Below, piece by piece: positions 44,931-53,679 of a stretch of 64,000 nucleotides of DNA. The stretch comes from Chryseobacterium ginsenosidimutans (GTDB taxonomy: Bacteria > Bacteroidota > Bacteroidia > Flavobacteriales > Weeksellaceae): assembly GCF_030823405.1 (NCBI RefSeq), contig NZ_JAUSXC010000001.1, positions 2,959,001 to 3,023,000 of the forward strand, in the 5' to 3' direction. The position numbers were made by a program, and so were the translations under genes. Position 1 is the first letter of the stretch. Every line of letters starts with the position of its first letter. A model generated the notes under the pieces. That model was not told where the DNA came from and ran no database searches. It saw nothing but the letters and a program-made list of their open reading frames with translations.

Positions 44931-44959
44931 AATCGGCGGCACCAAAGGTGCCGCCGATT
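44931..44959. repeat. GC-rich perfect 13-bp inverted repeat with AAA loop
   Basis: Arms 44931-44943 and 44947-44959 are perfect reverse complements around AAA and are very GC-rich for this genome. No T tract follows on either strand. It lies 29 bases beyond the stop of the minus-strand GH30 gene, so it may be a 3'-end stabiliser or terminator of the PUL transcript, or a REP-like element. Confidence 0.75.
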
Positions 44960-44987
44960 CTTAATAATAAAAATATTAATATGAAGT

Positions 44988-46427
44988 CTATAAAATTACG
45001 GTTTGTATAGAATGTGCGGGTGCTGATAACTTTGCCGACATTCCTTCGATCCAGAGATTGGTATCAATATCATTTTCCGAATCATTCATGATAACGGTGA
45101 CCAACTGTCCGTTTTCATTCATGAAAGTTGTTGAGGTTAAAGCTGCTCTGTTTGATGAAGTCCCGATCCTCTGTGCATTTGGTTTAATAAATTTTGAAAC
45201 GTGCCCAACATAATAATACTCATATGTATAATGAACTTCCCCAGTTTTTGTGTCTGCAATAATTGGCGCAAAGCAGAAGTTTCCAACATGGTTTGGCCCG
45301 CCTGTTTCGTCCAGAAGAACGTTCCAGTCTGTCCACAAAGCAGTTCCTTTGTTGAAGTCATTGATCATATTTCTACCATACAATTCGCCCAAACTCACAT
45401 CATAAATTTTCGACATATCAAACTGTTCTTTACAACCTTCCGTAAAAGCTAAAAATTTATCAGGAAAAGCTCTTTGTGTTTCAATTAAATTATCAAAAAG
45501 CTGCGTTTTATTATTCCATGTTTCATACCAGTGGTAGCCAATTCCGGAAGCATATTTCGAGGTTTCAGGATCACTTAATGTAGTTGTTGCTCTTTGATAA
45601 ATTAAGTCACGGTTATGATCCCAGATCATTACTTTTTTATCTTTAAAACCATTATTCCAAAGTGTTGGTCCTAAATTATTTTTAAGAAAAGCTCCTTCTT
45701 CTTCCGCTGTATAAATACAAGATTCCCAAGTCTGAGTCGCCATCGGCTCGTTCTGGACGGTCAATCCCCAAACATTAATTCCTCTTTTTTCGTATTCCCT
45801 GATGAATTTCACATAATAATCTGCCCAGGTTTGATAGTATTGATTTTCCAATCTTCCGCCTTTCAACAGGCTTTTATTAGATTTCATCCAGGCAGGTGGA
45901 CTCCAGGGAGAAAAATAGAATGTAAAATTGTTTCCGATTGCTTTTTTAGCTTCTTTAATCATCGGAATTTTATACTTTTCATCATGTGCAACATTAAATG
46001 ATTTTAATGAATTATCATTTTCAGTTACATAGGTATAAGAATCACTTGAAAAATCACACGAATTCATATTGGTACGGACAACAGTGTATCCCAAACCGTT
46101 TTTTCCGTAATACGCTTCAATGATTTCCTTCTGCTTATTTTTTGGAAGCTTATAAAAAGTTTCAGCAGAAGCATCTGTAATGGCTCCGCCAATTCCTATT
46201 AATTTTTGATATTTAAAATCAGGATCCACAAAAATACAGGCATCAGTTTCTTTTGGCTGATCCATTTTTTCAAATTTTACCGTTCCTTTATCAACCATTT
46301 TTTCGTTGGTTTTAGAATTGGTAAAAATTATTCTCGCTGTTTTTCCTGCATTTTTTTTCCAGTAATTCTGTGCGTTAACATTAAAAGCCATCCCTGCAAC
46401 AAAACAACTTACAACTAATTTCTTCAT
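44988..46427 (-). CDS. GH30 family glycoside hydrolase (beta-1,6-glucanase-type), periplasmic
   Basis: 479 residues with a type I signal peptide (1-20, ending NVNAQ), so it is likely periplasmic or secreted. GH30 (beta/alpha)8 plus side beta domain: GGAITDASAETFY (81-93), SPWSPPAWMK (173-182), acid/base Glu227 in TVQNEP and nucleophile Glu330 in AFTEGCKE, then a C-terminal beta domain. Known bacterial GH30 enzymes in similar loci cleave beta-1,6-glucan; other subfamilies act on glucosylceramide or xylan, so the linkage is inferred. It is last in the minus-strand PUL run. The paralogue at 49760-51229 is a lipoprotein. Confidence 0.92.
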   Translation of the reverse strand: MKKLVVSCFVAGMAFNVNAQNYWKKNAGKTARIIFTNSKTNEKMVDKGTVKFEKMDQPKETDACIFVDPDFKYQKLIGIGGAITDASAETFYKLPKNKQKEIIEAYYGKNGLGYTVVRTNMNSCDFSSDSYTYVTENDNSLKSFNVAHDEKYKIPMIKEAKKAIGNNFTFYFSPWSPPAWMKSNKSLLKGGRLENQYYQTWADYYVKFIREYEKRGINVWGLTVQNEPMATQTWESCIYTAEEEGAFLKNNLGPTLWNNGFKDKKVMIWDHNRDLIYQRATTTLSDPETSKYASGIGYHWYETWNNKTQLFDNLIETQRAFPDKFLAFTEGCKEQFDMSKIYDVSLGELYGRNMINDFNKGTALWTDWNVLLDETGGPNHVGNFCFAPIIADTKTGEVHYTYEYYYVGHVSKFIKPNAQRIGTSSNRAALTSTTFMNENGQLVTVIMNDSENDIDTNLWIEGMSAKLSAPAHSIQTVIL

Positions 46428-46460
46428 AATTTCTTCTTCTTTTTTCTATTTATATTTAAC

Positions 46461-46508
46461 ACCCCGTCTAAATTTTCTTTGAAAATCTATCCCCCTCCTT
46501 TGGAGGGA
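46461..46508. repeat. Intergenic twin-hairpin element
   Basis: Two short palindromes, each with a TTT loop, are side by side: 46472-46477/46481-46486 and a GC-rich 46493-46498/46502-46507, in the gap between the GH16 and GH30 genes. The second is a CCCTCC/GGAGGG hairpin of a type I recall as recurrent between genes in Chryseobacterium. It could be a processing or attenuation signal. Confidence 0.5.
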
Positions 46509-46522
46509 ATTTTGATTCGGTT

Positions 46523-47332
46523 TTATTTATTCTGATAAACTCGTACATAATCAATGTAATATTTTTGAGGAAAGATCGTATCGTCAATTCCTTCTTTTCC
46601 GCCCCATGTGCCTCCTATCGCAAGATTTAAAATAATAAAATACGGACGGTTAAATGGCCATGCTTCATTGCTTTTTTCTTTATTTTCATAAGTGAAAAAC
46701 TTGTGATCGTCAATATAAATATCAATTTTTTCCGGTGTCCAGTCTGCTTTATACACATGGAACTTTTCGCTAGCATCTTTTACAAACAAAGTATCGGTTT
46801 TCTGAGAACCGACGATATGATTATATTTTTTGGTATGAGCAGACGCATGAATATATCCCTGGTTATATCCTACATGTTCCATAATATCAAGCTCGCCGTC
46901 ATCGGGCCATTTTTTCATACCTTCGCTCAACATCCATACGGCAGGCCACGTTCCACGGCCTTTGGGAAGTTTCGCTCTTACTTCCACCGTTCCGTACTGA
47001 AAGGAAAACTTCCCTTTCGTTAAAAGTCTTGCCGAAGTATATTTGCTGTTTTCCCAGTTTTCTTTTCTGGCTTCAATTATAAGATTTCCTTTTTCCAGTC
47101 TTGCATTTTCCAATCTGTTTTTGGTGTAAAACTGAGCTTCATTATTTCCGAAGCCTTCGCCTCCGACATCGTAATTCCATTTTGCGGCATCGGGTAAACC
47201 TTTCCCGTTAAACTCATCATTCCAGATTAATTTTCGGTTGGAATCTGGTTTGTTTGTGGCACAACCCGCAACAGAAAAAGCTAAAGCTCCTCCGATGATT
47301 AAATGGAAAATGTATTGAAGTTTAATTTTCAA
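46523..47332 (-). CDS. GH16 family beta-glucanase (laminarinase-type), lipoprotein
   Basis: 269 residues. The lipoprotein signal has lipobox VAGC (Cys24). The GH16 catalytic motif E-x-D-x-x-E is at Glu147, Asp149, Glu152 in DGELDIMEHVG. RKLIWNDEFNG opens the domain, and the tail KYYIDYVRVYQNK is the typical last strand. The enzyme should cleave beta-1,3(-1,4)-glucan. The only start in frame before the signal peptide is TTG at 47332; an in-frame stop lies a few codons upstream, so TTG initiation is required. The preceding intergenic repeat at 47387-47443 separates it from GH3. Confidence 0.93.
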   Translation of the reverse strand: MKIKLQYIFHLIIGGALAFSVAGCATNKPDSNRKLIWNDEFNGKGLPDAAKWNYDVGGEGFGNNEAQFYTKNRLENARLEKGNLIIEARKENWENSKYTSARLLTKGKFSFQYGTVEVRAKLPKGRGTWPAVWMLSEGMKKWPDDGELDIMEHVGYNQGYIHASAHTKKYNHIVGSQKTDTLFVKDASEKFHVYKADWTPEKIDIYIDDHKFFTYENKEKSNEAWPFNRPYFIILNLAIGGTWGGKEGIDDTIFPQKYYIDYVRVYQNK

Positions 47333-47386
47333 AATTCTGAATTTTACGGTTGATTACTTTATCAATATTTAATTTTATTTTCAAAG

Positions 47387-47443
47387 TTTGTCATGCTGGA
47401 AGCATCTCTACAATGATTATTTAGATTCTTTCAGAATGACAAA
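47387..47443. repeat. 57-bp imperfect palindrome (MITE/REP-like)
   Basis: Arms 47387-47407 and 47423-47443 are reverse complements at 18 of 21 positions, with TTTGTCAT at the outer ends. It is in the gap between the GH3 and GH16 genes. The GTCATTCT end is shared with the element at 21904-21971. Confidence 0.65.
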
Positions 47444-47487
47444 TACACATTTAAATTCATTAAAACTTAATGCCTTTTACCGCCAAA

Positions 47488-47505
47488 AGCGGGTTTTATC
47501 CCGCT
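47488..47505. other. Small hairpin after the GH3 gene
   Basis: AGCGGG at 47488-47493 pairs with CCCGCT at 47500-47505 around TTTTAT, followed on the minus strand by TTTT. It is a possible weak terminator or attenuator between GH3 and GH16. Confidence 0.45.
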
Positions 47506-47527
47506 CTTAGTAAAGTAAAACTACTAT

Positions 47528-49750
47528 TTATTTTGACCAATTAATTCTTTTTGTCTGAACATTTTGAGAATCGGTTCCGATCATAATATCGAAATCTCCG
47601 CCTTCCCAATCAAAGTTTAACTGATCATCATAGAATTTTAAATTTTCAGGAGTTAATGTAAAATTGACAGTCTTACTTTCTCCTTTTTTAATGAATATTT
47701 TTTGGAAACCTTTCAGTTCTTTCACAGGTCTTACCACTTTCCCGAATAAGTCTCTGATGTATAACTGCACCACTTCTTCCCCATCATAATTTCCGGTGTT
47801 GGAAACGTTTATACTAATATTTAATTTCTGATTTCCTTTAAGATTTGTTGAACTTAAATTCATTTCAGAATATTTAAAATTTGTATAGCTCAAACCATAA
47901 CCAAACGGAAATTTCGGGTCATTATCCAAATCAATATAGGCTGAAACATAATTTCTGTCTGTATTGTTTTTTGCAGGTCTTCCCGTATTGTAATGATTGT
48001 AATACACAGGAATCTGTCCTTCCGTTCTTGGGAAAGTCATTGGTAATTTTCCGCCCGGATTTACCGTTCCAAAAAGAACATCTGCAATAGAATTCCCGGC
48101 TTCCGTTCCCAGCCACCAAGTGTAAACAATTGTCGGAATATTGTCTGCAGCCCAATCGAAAACCAAAGGTCTCCCTGCATTGATCATTAAAATAATCGGT
48201 TTTCCTGTTTTTGCAATTTCTTTCAGTAAATCTTCCTGAACTCCTGAAAAATGGAGGTTACTTCTACTTTTTGCCTCACCGCTCATTGCGTGACCTTCAC
48301 CTAAAGTCATGATCACAACATCTGCTTTTTTTGCAGTTTCCACGGCTTCAGCAAACATCGATTTATCCTGATCATCAACGTTGGCTCCTTTTGCGTATAA
48401 TAAAGTTGAATTTTTATCTAACTGATTTTTAATTCCATCAAACTGAGTGATGATTCTTTGATTATCATCTTTAAAAGCAACCGACCAAAAACCGTGGTTT
48501 GCTGTTGTTTCTTTTCCAAAAGGACCAATTAGCGCAATCGTTTTCGTAGTTTTAGCAAGCGGAAGAATATTCTTTTGATTTTTAAGCAAAACAATGCTTT
48601 TTGAACCAAATTCTCTTCCGAATTTTCTGTTTTCTTGATTGTTTAACTGCTCTTTCTGTCTTTTTTCATTGCTGAATCTGTAAGGATCATCAAATAATCC
48701 CATCTCGAATTTCTTTACTAAAATTCTTCTTGCCGCATCATCAATCAACTTCGGATCAACTTTTCCTTCCTGAACCAACTTTGGAAGTTCTGCCATGTAA
48801 GCACGGCTTTCCATATCCATATCGCTTCCCGCAAGAATTGCTTTTTCTGCTGCTTCTTTGTTGTCTTTTGCATAGCCGTGAGGAACCATTTCGCCAATAC
48901 TTCCCCAATCTGAAACTACAAAACCTTTATAATTCCATTTACCTTTTAAGAGATCTCTTAAAATATATTTGTTTGCCGTCGCCGGAATTCCGTTGATATC
49001 ATTAAAAGAGTTCATAAAAGTAGCAACACCGGCTTCTGCAGCCGCTTTGAAAGGAGGAAGATAGGTTTCGTTTAATTGTCTTAAACTCATATCGACAGAA
49101 TTGTAATCTCTTCCGCCAACTGCCGCTCCGTATGCTGCAAAATGCTTTGCACAAGCCATAATTGCATCAATATTTCCCAAGCCTTTTCCCTGAAAACCCT
49201 TGATTCTTGCCAAACCAATTAAAGTACCCAAATAAGTATCTTCGCCTGAACCTTCCATTACTCTACCCCATCTCGGATCTCTTGCAATATCGACCATTGG
49301 TGCAAACGTCCAGTGAATTCCGTAAGCTGAAGCTTCTGTTGCCGCAATTCTTTCTGATTTTTCAATTAAACCTAAATCCCAGCTTGCAGCCTGACCCAAG
49401 TTCACAGGAAAAGTAGTTCTGTACCCATGAATAACGTCCTGTCCGAATAATAAAGGAATTTTCAACCTTGATTCTAAAGCCAGTTTTTGAAAAGAACGGG
49501 TTTCCTCAGCTCCTGCAACGTTAAGCATAGAACCTACTTTGCCTTTCTTTATTTCGTCTAAAACACTTGCAGAATTGGAATTTTGAGGACCCGTTGCATA
49601 TTCAAAACCACTGTATTGAACTAACTGCCCTACTTTTTCTTCTAATGTCATTTTAGACAAAAGCTCAGAAACCTTCTGATCAATTGTCTTTTGTCCATAA
49701 GCATTCATCCCAAATGCTGATAATAGTAATAAGAACGAAATTTTCTTCAT
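47528..49750 (-). CDS. GH3 family beta-glucosidase (BglX-like)
   Basis: 740 residues, full BglX size. A type I signal peptide (1-20) implies a periplasmic enzyme. The N-terminal GH3 barrel carries the nucleophile Asp281 in GFVVSDWG, with PRWGRVMEGSGED (159-171) and AKHFAAYGA (201-209) substrate motifs. The alpha/beta sandwich domain has the IVLLKNQKNILPL core, and a C-terminal fibronectin-like domain follows (from about 650). It should release glucose from gluco-oligosaccharides. It follows the first GH30 gene by 9 bases, so it is in the same operon. Confidence 0.95.
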   Translation of the reverse strand: MKKISFLLLLSAFGMNAYGQKTIDQKVSELLSKMTLEEKVGQLVQYSGFEYATGPQNSNSASVLDEIKKGKVGSMLNVAGAEETRSFQKLALESRLKIPLLFGQDVIHGYRTTFPVNLGQAASWDLGLIEKSERIAATEASAYGIHWTFAPMVDIARDPRWGRVMEGSGEDTYLGTLIGLARIKGFQGKGLGNIDAIMACAKHFAAYGAAVGGRDYNSVDMSLRQLNETYLPPFKAAAEAGVATFMNSFNDINGIPATANKYILRDLLKGKWNYKGFVVSDWGSIGEMVPHGYAKDNKEAAEKAILAGSDMDMESRAYMAELPKLVQEGKVDPKLIDDAARRILVKKFEMGLFDDPYRFSNEKRQKEQLNNQENRKFGREFGSKSIVLLKNQKNILPLAKTTKTIALIGPFGKETTANHGFWSVAFKDDNQRIITQFDGIKNQLDKNSTLLYAKGANVDDQDKSMFAEAVETAKKADVVIMTLGEGHAMSGEAKSRSNLHFSGVQEDLLKEIAKTGKPIILMINAGRPLVFDWAADNIPTIVYTWWLGTEAGNSIADVLFGTVNPGGKLPMTFPRTEGQIPVYYNHYNTGRPAKNNTDRNYVSAYIDLDNDPKFPFGYGLSYTNFKYSEMNLSSTNLKGNQKLNISINVSNTGNYDGEEVVQLYIRDLFGKVVRPVKELKGFQKIFIKKGESKTVNFTLTPENLKFYDDQLNFDWEGGDFDIMIGTDSQNVQTKRINWSK

Positions 49751-49759
49751 GATTTTATT

Positions 49760-51229
49760 TTAAAAAATATAGGTCGCTGTTGAAACTCCCGGCATTGTAA
49801 CGGAAGCCGTTTTTTGATTATATTTAATATTAAATGCTTTATCTGTAGAATTGCTGTTCTGAACAATTAAAACTGTTTTCCCCGCCGGCGTTTTGAAAGC
49901 TACCGTTGAAAGATTATCACCTTGCGTAGAAGCAATTCTCTGAGAATTTACAGGAACAAATTTCGAAGCATGCGCAATAATGTAATACGCAACATTTTTG
50001 TCGTAACCTGTTGCATTATTTACTGTGATTGCACCTTTGCATTGTGTACATCCACCTGGTGTATGAGGAGCAAATGATGCATCATTCGCTACATTCCACT
50101 CCAACGCTGTCTTACTCCAGTTTCTCATTGACCCAATAATAACGTTTTTTACGTGCCAATCCAAATCTCCGGAAAAACCTCCTGTAGAACTTGTCCATTG
50201 TTCTGTGAAATACACGTTTTTATTTGGAAATAAATTATGAACCGTACTTAATGCCGAAATATCTCCTGCATATAAATGAAAAGCCGATCCGTCAACGTAA
50301 GGATTTGCTGCTGTATCATTTAAAACAGCTAAAGGATAAGCCGGATTATCACAATTGTGATCGTAAGCAATAATTTTAGTATTAATATTTGCAGCCTGAA
50401 AAGCGGGACCTAAATTATTTTTAATAAAAGTTGCCTGATCTCCTGCCGTCATATACATACTTGGGTTATTTCCTGGATGTAAAGGTTCATTTTGAGGAGT
50501 TATGGCATCAATTTTAATTCCCTGAGCCTGCATTGCCTGAATATATTTTACAAAATATTGGGCGTAAACTCCGTAAAATTCGGGTTTTAAACTTCCACCA
50601 ACTGTATTTCCGTTATCTTTCATCCAAACTGGTGGTGACCACGGTGTGGCTAAGATTTTAATATTCGGATTAATCACCAAAATATCTTTTAACATCTGGA
50701 TAACAGCCTGATCTTTCGTTAAACTAAATTGAGAAAGCGTAGTATCCGTTTGTCCTGTTGGCATATCATCATAAGAAAAAACTTCACTGTTCAAATCTGA
50801 AGCACCGATGCTGATTCTTAAATAACTGATTCCAATTCCTGAAGTACTGAATAAATCATTTAATAACTCCTGTTTCTTAGTTGCATTCAGCTGATTAATC
50901 ACCTGAACACTTCCGCCGGTAAGCGTATATCCGAAACCATCGATACTCTGAAAAACCTGTGAAGCGTCTACCTCAATAGTTGTTCCCGAGTTCGAAGTTC
51001 CTGAAAAATAAACTGTACCCTGTTGTTGTAGTTTCACTGTCTGATCTCCTTTTGTCAACCATACCTGTACAGGATCTCCGGACGTATTTCCCCCTCCATT
51101 GTTACCAGAATTATCCCCATTATTGGCTAAATCCGAAGATGTACTGCTACAGTTAAAAAAAGAAAGAAGTGCTACACCGCAAAGTGCAGCACCTCTAAGT
51201 ACGAAACTATATGAATATTGTAATTTCAT
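49760..51229 (-). CDS. GH30 family glycoside hydrolase, surface lipoprotein
   Basis: 489 residues. The signal ends at lipobox FFNC (Cys27), followed by a Gly/Asn/Ser-rich linker to about 52, typical of surface-exposed lipoproteins. GH30 motifs are FGYTLTGGS, ATPWSPPVWMK, acid/base Glu248 in ITPQNEPL and nucleophile Glu343 in FTEQW. The linker and SusCD proximity suggest it acts at the cell surface as the first endo-enzyme on beta-1,6-linked glucan. It lies 9 bases before the GH3 gene and 20 after the SGBP gene. Confidence 0.93.
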   Translation of the reverse strand: MKLQYSYSFVLRGAALCGVALLSFFNCSSTSSDLANNGDNSGNNGGGNTSGDPVQVWLTKGDQTVKLQQQGTVYFSGTSNSGTTIEVDASQVFQSIDGFGYTLTGGSVQVINQLNATKKQELLNDLFSTSGIGISYLRISIGASDLNSEVFSYDDMPTGQTDTTLSQFSLTKDQAVIQMLKDILVINPNIKILATPWSPPVWMKDNGNTVGGSLKPEFYGVYAQYFVKYIQAMQAQGIKIDAITPQNEPLHPGNNPSMYMTAGDQATFIKNNLGPAFQAANINTKIIAYDHNCDNPAYPLAVLNDTAANPYVDGSAFHLYAGDISALSTVHNLFPNKNVYFTEQWTSSTGGFSGDLDWHVKNVIIGSMRNWSKTALEWNVANDASFAPHTPGGCTQCKGAITVNNATGYDKNVAYYIIAHASKFVPVNSQRIASTQGDNLSTVAFKTPAGKTVLIVQNSNSTDKAFNIKYNQKTASVTMPGVSTATYIF

Positions 51230-51249
51230 ATCAATTAATTGTGCAAAAA

Positions 51250-52104
51250 TTATTGCATTCTACGGAATTCAACTTTATCAATACTTAAACTGTTAACAGT
51301 TGTTCCTCCACATTTTATCTCTAGATAAACAGTTCCCGTAGTTGTTGCTGTGTATACACCCGCGTTTTTAACGGTATCACACCCTACAGATGAAACTTTT
51401 CCTTTGAATGCAGATTTTCCACATCCTGACCATGTATTGATATTTCGGTAAACCGTTCCTGATATATCCTGACCTGTAACCGGAATACTATTTAAAACAT
51501 AAACTTCAAACCACGTATCTACAAGAGCTGTATCGGATGAAGCAACCATATCAATTGAGTATTTTTGTCCGGCAACAACATTTACTGCCTGATAAATACC
51601 CTGCTGTGAACCACCTGATGCAACAATAGTAGCTTTACCATTAGCAAAAACCCATTGCGAACCTGAAGCACTTATTTTGTGAGTTGTCCATTTCGAAACT
51701 TCATCTGGTGTATCAAATCTTCCTCCTAAAATCATATTTCCGGAAATTGGATCTGAAGTGGGAACTGTGATAGTCTGAGTTCCTGTACCCGCTAATACTC
51801 CACCAATTCCAAACGCCTGATGTTCTACAACATAAGTCCCTGCATCCGGAAGAAAAATATCCTGTATGTTTTTTCCGATATTAAAACCTTCATCATCAAT
51901 ATTCCATTTTGTTGTGATGTAGTTATTGGCATTTGTCGTTAATCGATATCTGTTTTCTGCTGTTTTTGCTACTTTAAAAGAACCATCTACCGCCCCTTGA
52001 GAAAGTCCGTTTCCTTCACCATCAACAGTATCCGGTGAACAGCTTGCCAAGAAAAATATTGCTGATCCTAATAAAAGACTCTTGTTAATATATTTAGTTA
52101 TCAT
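51250..52104 (-). CDS. Surface glycan-binding-type lipoprotein of the PUL
   Basis: 284 residues with lipobox LASC (Cys22). After a short linker there is a PKD-like segment (YRLTTNANNYITTKWNIDD) and, from about 125, a carbohydrate-binding-module-like beta sandwich (ILGGRFDTPDEVSKWT, GIYQAVNVVAGQKYSIDM, YLEIKCGG, LSIDKVEFRR). It occupies the SusD-next position where surface glycan-binding proteins (SusE-like) are normally encoded. Glycan binding is therefore predicted from position and fold, not shown. Spacing is 10 bases from susD and 20 to GH30. Confidence 0.82.
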   Translation of the reverse strand: MITKYINKSLLLGSAIFFLASCSPDTVDGEGNGLSQGAVDGSFKVAKTAENRYRLTTNANNYITTKWNIDDEGFNIGKNIQDIFLPDAGTYVVEHQAFGIGGVLAGTGTQTITVPTSDPISGNMILGGRFDTPDEVSKWTTHKISASGSQWVFANGKATIVASGGSQQGIYQAVNVVAGQKYSIDMVASSDTALVDTWFEVYVLNSIPVTGQDISGTVYRNINTWSGCGKSAFKGKVSSVGCDTVKNAGVYTATTTGTVYLEIKCGGTTVNSLSIDKVEFRRMQ

Positions 52105-52114
52105 GTTTATTAAA

Positions 52115-53668
52115 TTAATAATTAGGATTTTGTTTTAAAGCTGTATTTGTTAGTTCATTGAAAGGAATCGGAAGAATTTCATTCTTACCAGCAGTAAATC
52201 CTCTCGCGCCTAGTTTAGCAGGAGCATCTCCCCATCTTACTAAATCGAACCATCTGTGTCCTTCGCCTGCTAATTCTCTTCTTCTCTCGTCTTTAATAGC
52301 CTGCATGGAAACAGGAACAGAAGCCAATCCAACTCTTGCTCTTACAGCATCTAATAATGCCTGAGCTCTAGAACCTGAACCATTTAAAGCTTCGGCTTCC
52401 ATTAAATAAGTATCTGCTAATCTGATTGCTATGTAATTTTGACGGAAATTTAGTTCTGTAACTCCCGGAAGCGTAGTTTCATCCGTTGTTCTTGGTAAAT
52501 ATTTATTTAGGAAATATCCTGTATCTTTAAATCCTGCAGAATAAGTGACTTTATTTTGCTGAACTAATGCTTTTGCATTAAAGATCGTAGCATTCAAACG
52601 TGGGTCTCCCTGCATGAAATTAAATAAATCATCAGTTACTGGATTGAATCCCCATCCTTTATGAATACTAGGAGCATCGTTAACGGGAAGAGGCGGTTGC
52701 TGTGCTACAAGACCATAAGAGATAATACCCACCATCTGATTTACTGAATTTCCTTCATCTTTCCCAGATCCCCAAAATCCCCAATCAGCATTACTCGCAT
52801 TAGTATGCATTACTTCTAATATAGATTCTGTTGTAAATTTGTTGTCAATTTTCCAAAGATCTGCAAAGTCTGCCACTAAATGATAACCAAACTGACTTGT
52901 CTGACCGGGTGTACCGTTTACCATTTCAAATTGCGCTGCAGCTAAAGTCTTTTTATTATCATACAAATAAATTTTACCTAAAATAGCATGAGCTGAACCT
53001 TGTGTAATTCTTCCGACTTCACCTTTATTATTAGCACTGATCGTCATAGGAAGATCGTTAATCGCTGAAACAATATCTCCTTCTATCTGGCTATAAACGT
53101 CTTCAGGTTTAGCTTGAGGAATATGATAATAATCATCTGTAACGAGAATAGGTTTTAAAACCAGTGGAATATTTTTGAACATCCTAAGCAATTCAAAATA
53201 ATATAATGATCTTAAAACTTTAGCTTCTGCAATAAATCTTTTTCTTGTCTGATCATTCATATTTGCATTAGGAATTCTATCCAACAAAAGATTTGCTTTT
53301 GCAATTCCCTGATAATAATCCTTCCAGTAACTTGCCGGAATGATGATCGGGTTTATGGTATAATTTGAAAATCCCTGAATTCCTGCACCATCTGAAGAGT
53401 TTCCTCCTCCTGAATAGAAATCGTCTGAAGCACCATTAAAGAATGTTACCATGTTTTCAAAACCTCCGGAATATTTTCTCAGCATATCATAACTAGCCAC
53501 AAGACCCGAATATGATTGCTCTTCATTCTGAAAATAATTATCTGAATCAAAAGTTCCTGTATTTTGTACATCTTCAAGATTACCGTTGTTGCAAGAAACA
53601 GATCCGAAACCAATACCTGCAAGCATTAAAACAGAAACGCTTTTATATATAAATCTTTTATTTTTCAT
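52115..53668 (-). CDS. SusD/RagB family outer-membrane lipoprotein
   Basis: 517 residues. Lipobox SVSC (Cys26), then the usual SusD N-terminal half with tetratricopeptide helices (KANLLLDRIPNAN, RFIAEAKVLRSLYYFELLRMFKNIPLVL) and the conserved C-terminal region including YIAIRLADTYLMEAEALN and ERRRELAGEGHRWFDLVRW. It caps the SusC pore and delivers glycan oligomers. The gene follows susC by 11 bases. Glycan specificity is inferred from the linked enzymes. Confidence 0.95.
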   Translation of the reverse strand: MKNKRFIYKSVSVLMLAGIGFGSVSCNNGNLEDVQNTGTFDSDNYFQNEEQSYSGLVASYDMLRKYSGGFENMVTFFNGASDDFYSGGGNSSDGAGIQGFSNYTINPIIIPASYWKDYYQGIAKANLLLDRIPNANMNDQTRKRFIAEAKVLRSLYYFELLRMFKNIPLVLKPILVTDDYYHIPQAKPEDVYSQIEGDIVSAINDLPMTISANNKGEVGRITQGSAHAILGKIYLYDNKKTLAAAQFEMVNGTPGQTSQFGYHLVADFADLWKIDNKFTTESILEVMHTNASNADWGFWGSGKDEGNSVNQMVGIISYGLVAQQPPLPVNDAPSIHKGWGFNPVTDDLFNFMQGDPRLNATIFNAKALVQQNKVTYSAGFKDTGYFLNKYLPRTTDETTLPGVTELNFRQNYIAIRLADTYLMEAEALNGSGSRAQALLDAVRARVGLASVPVSMQAIKDERRRELAGEGHRWFDLVRWGDAPAKLGARGFTAGKNEILPIPFNELTNTALKQNPNY

Positions 53669-53679
53669 TTTTCTTTTAA

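Noticed and set aside
46703..47023. A 106-codon plus-strand frame inside GH16
   Set aside because: Antisense to a gene with a full catalytic motif; no supporting features.
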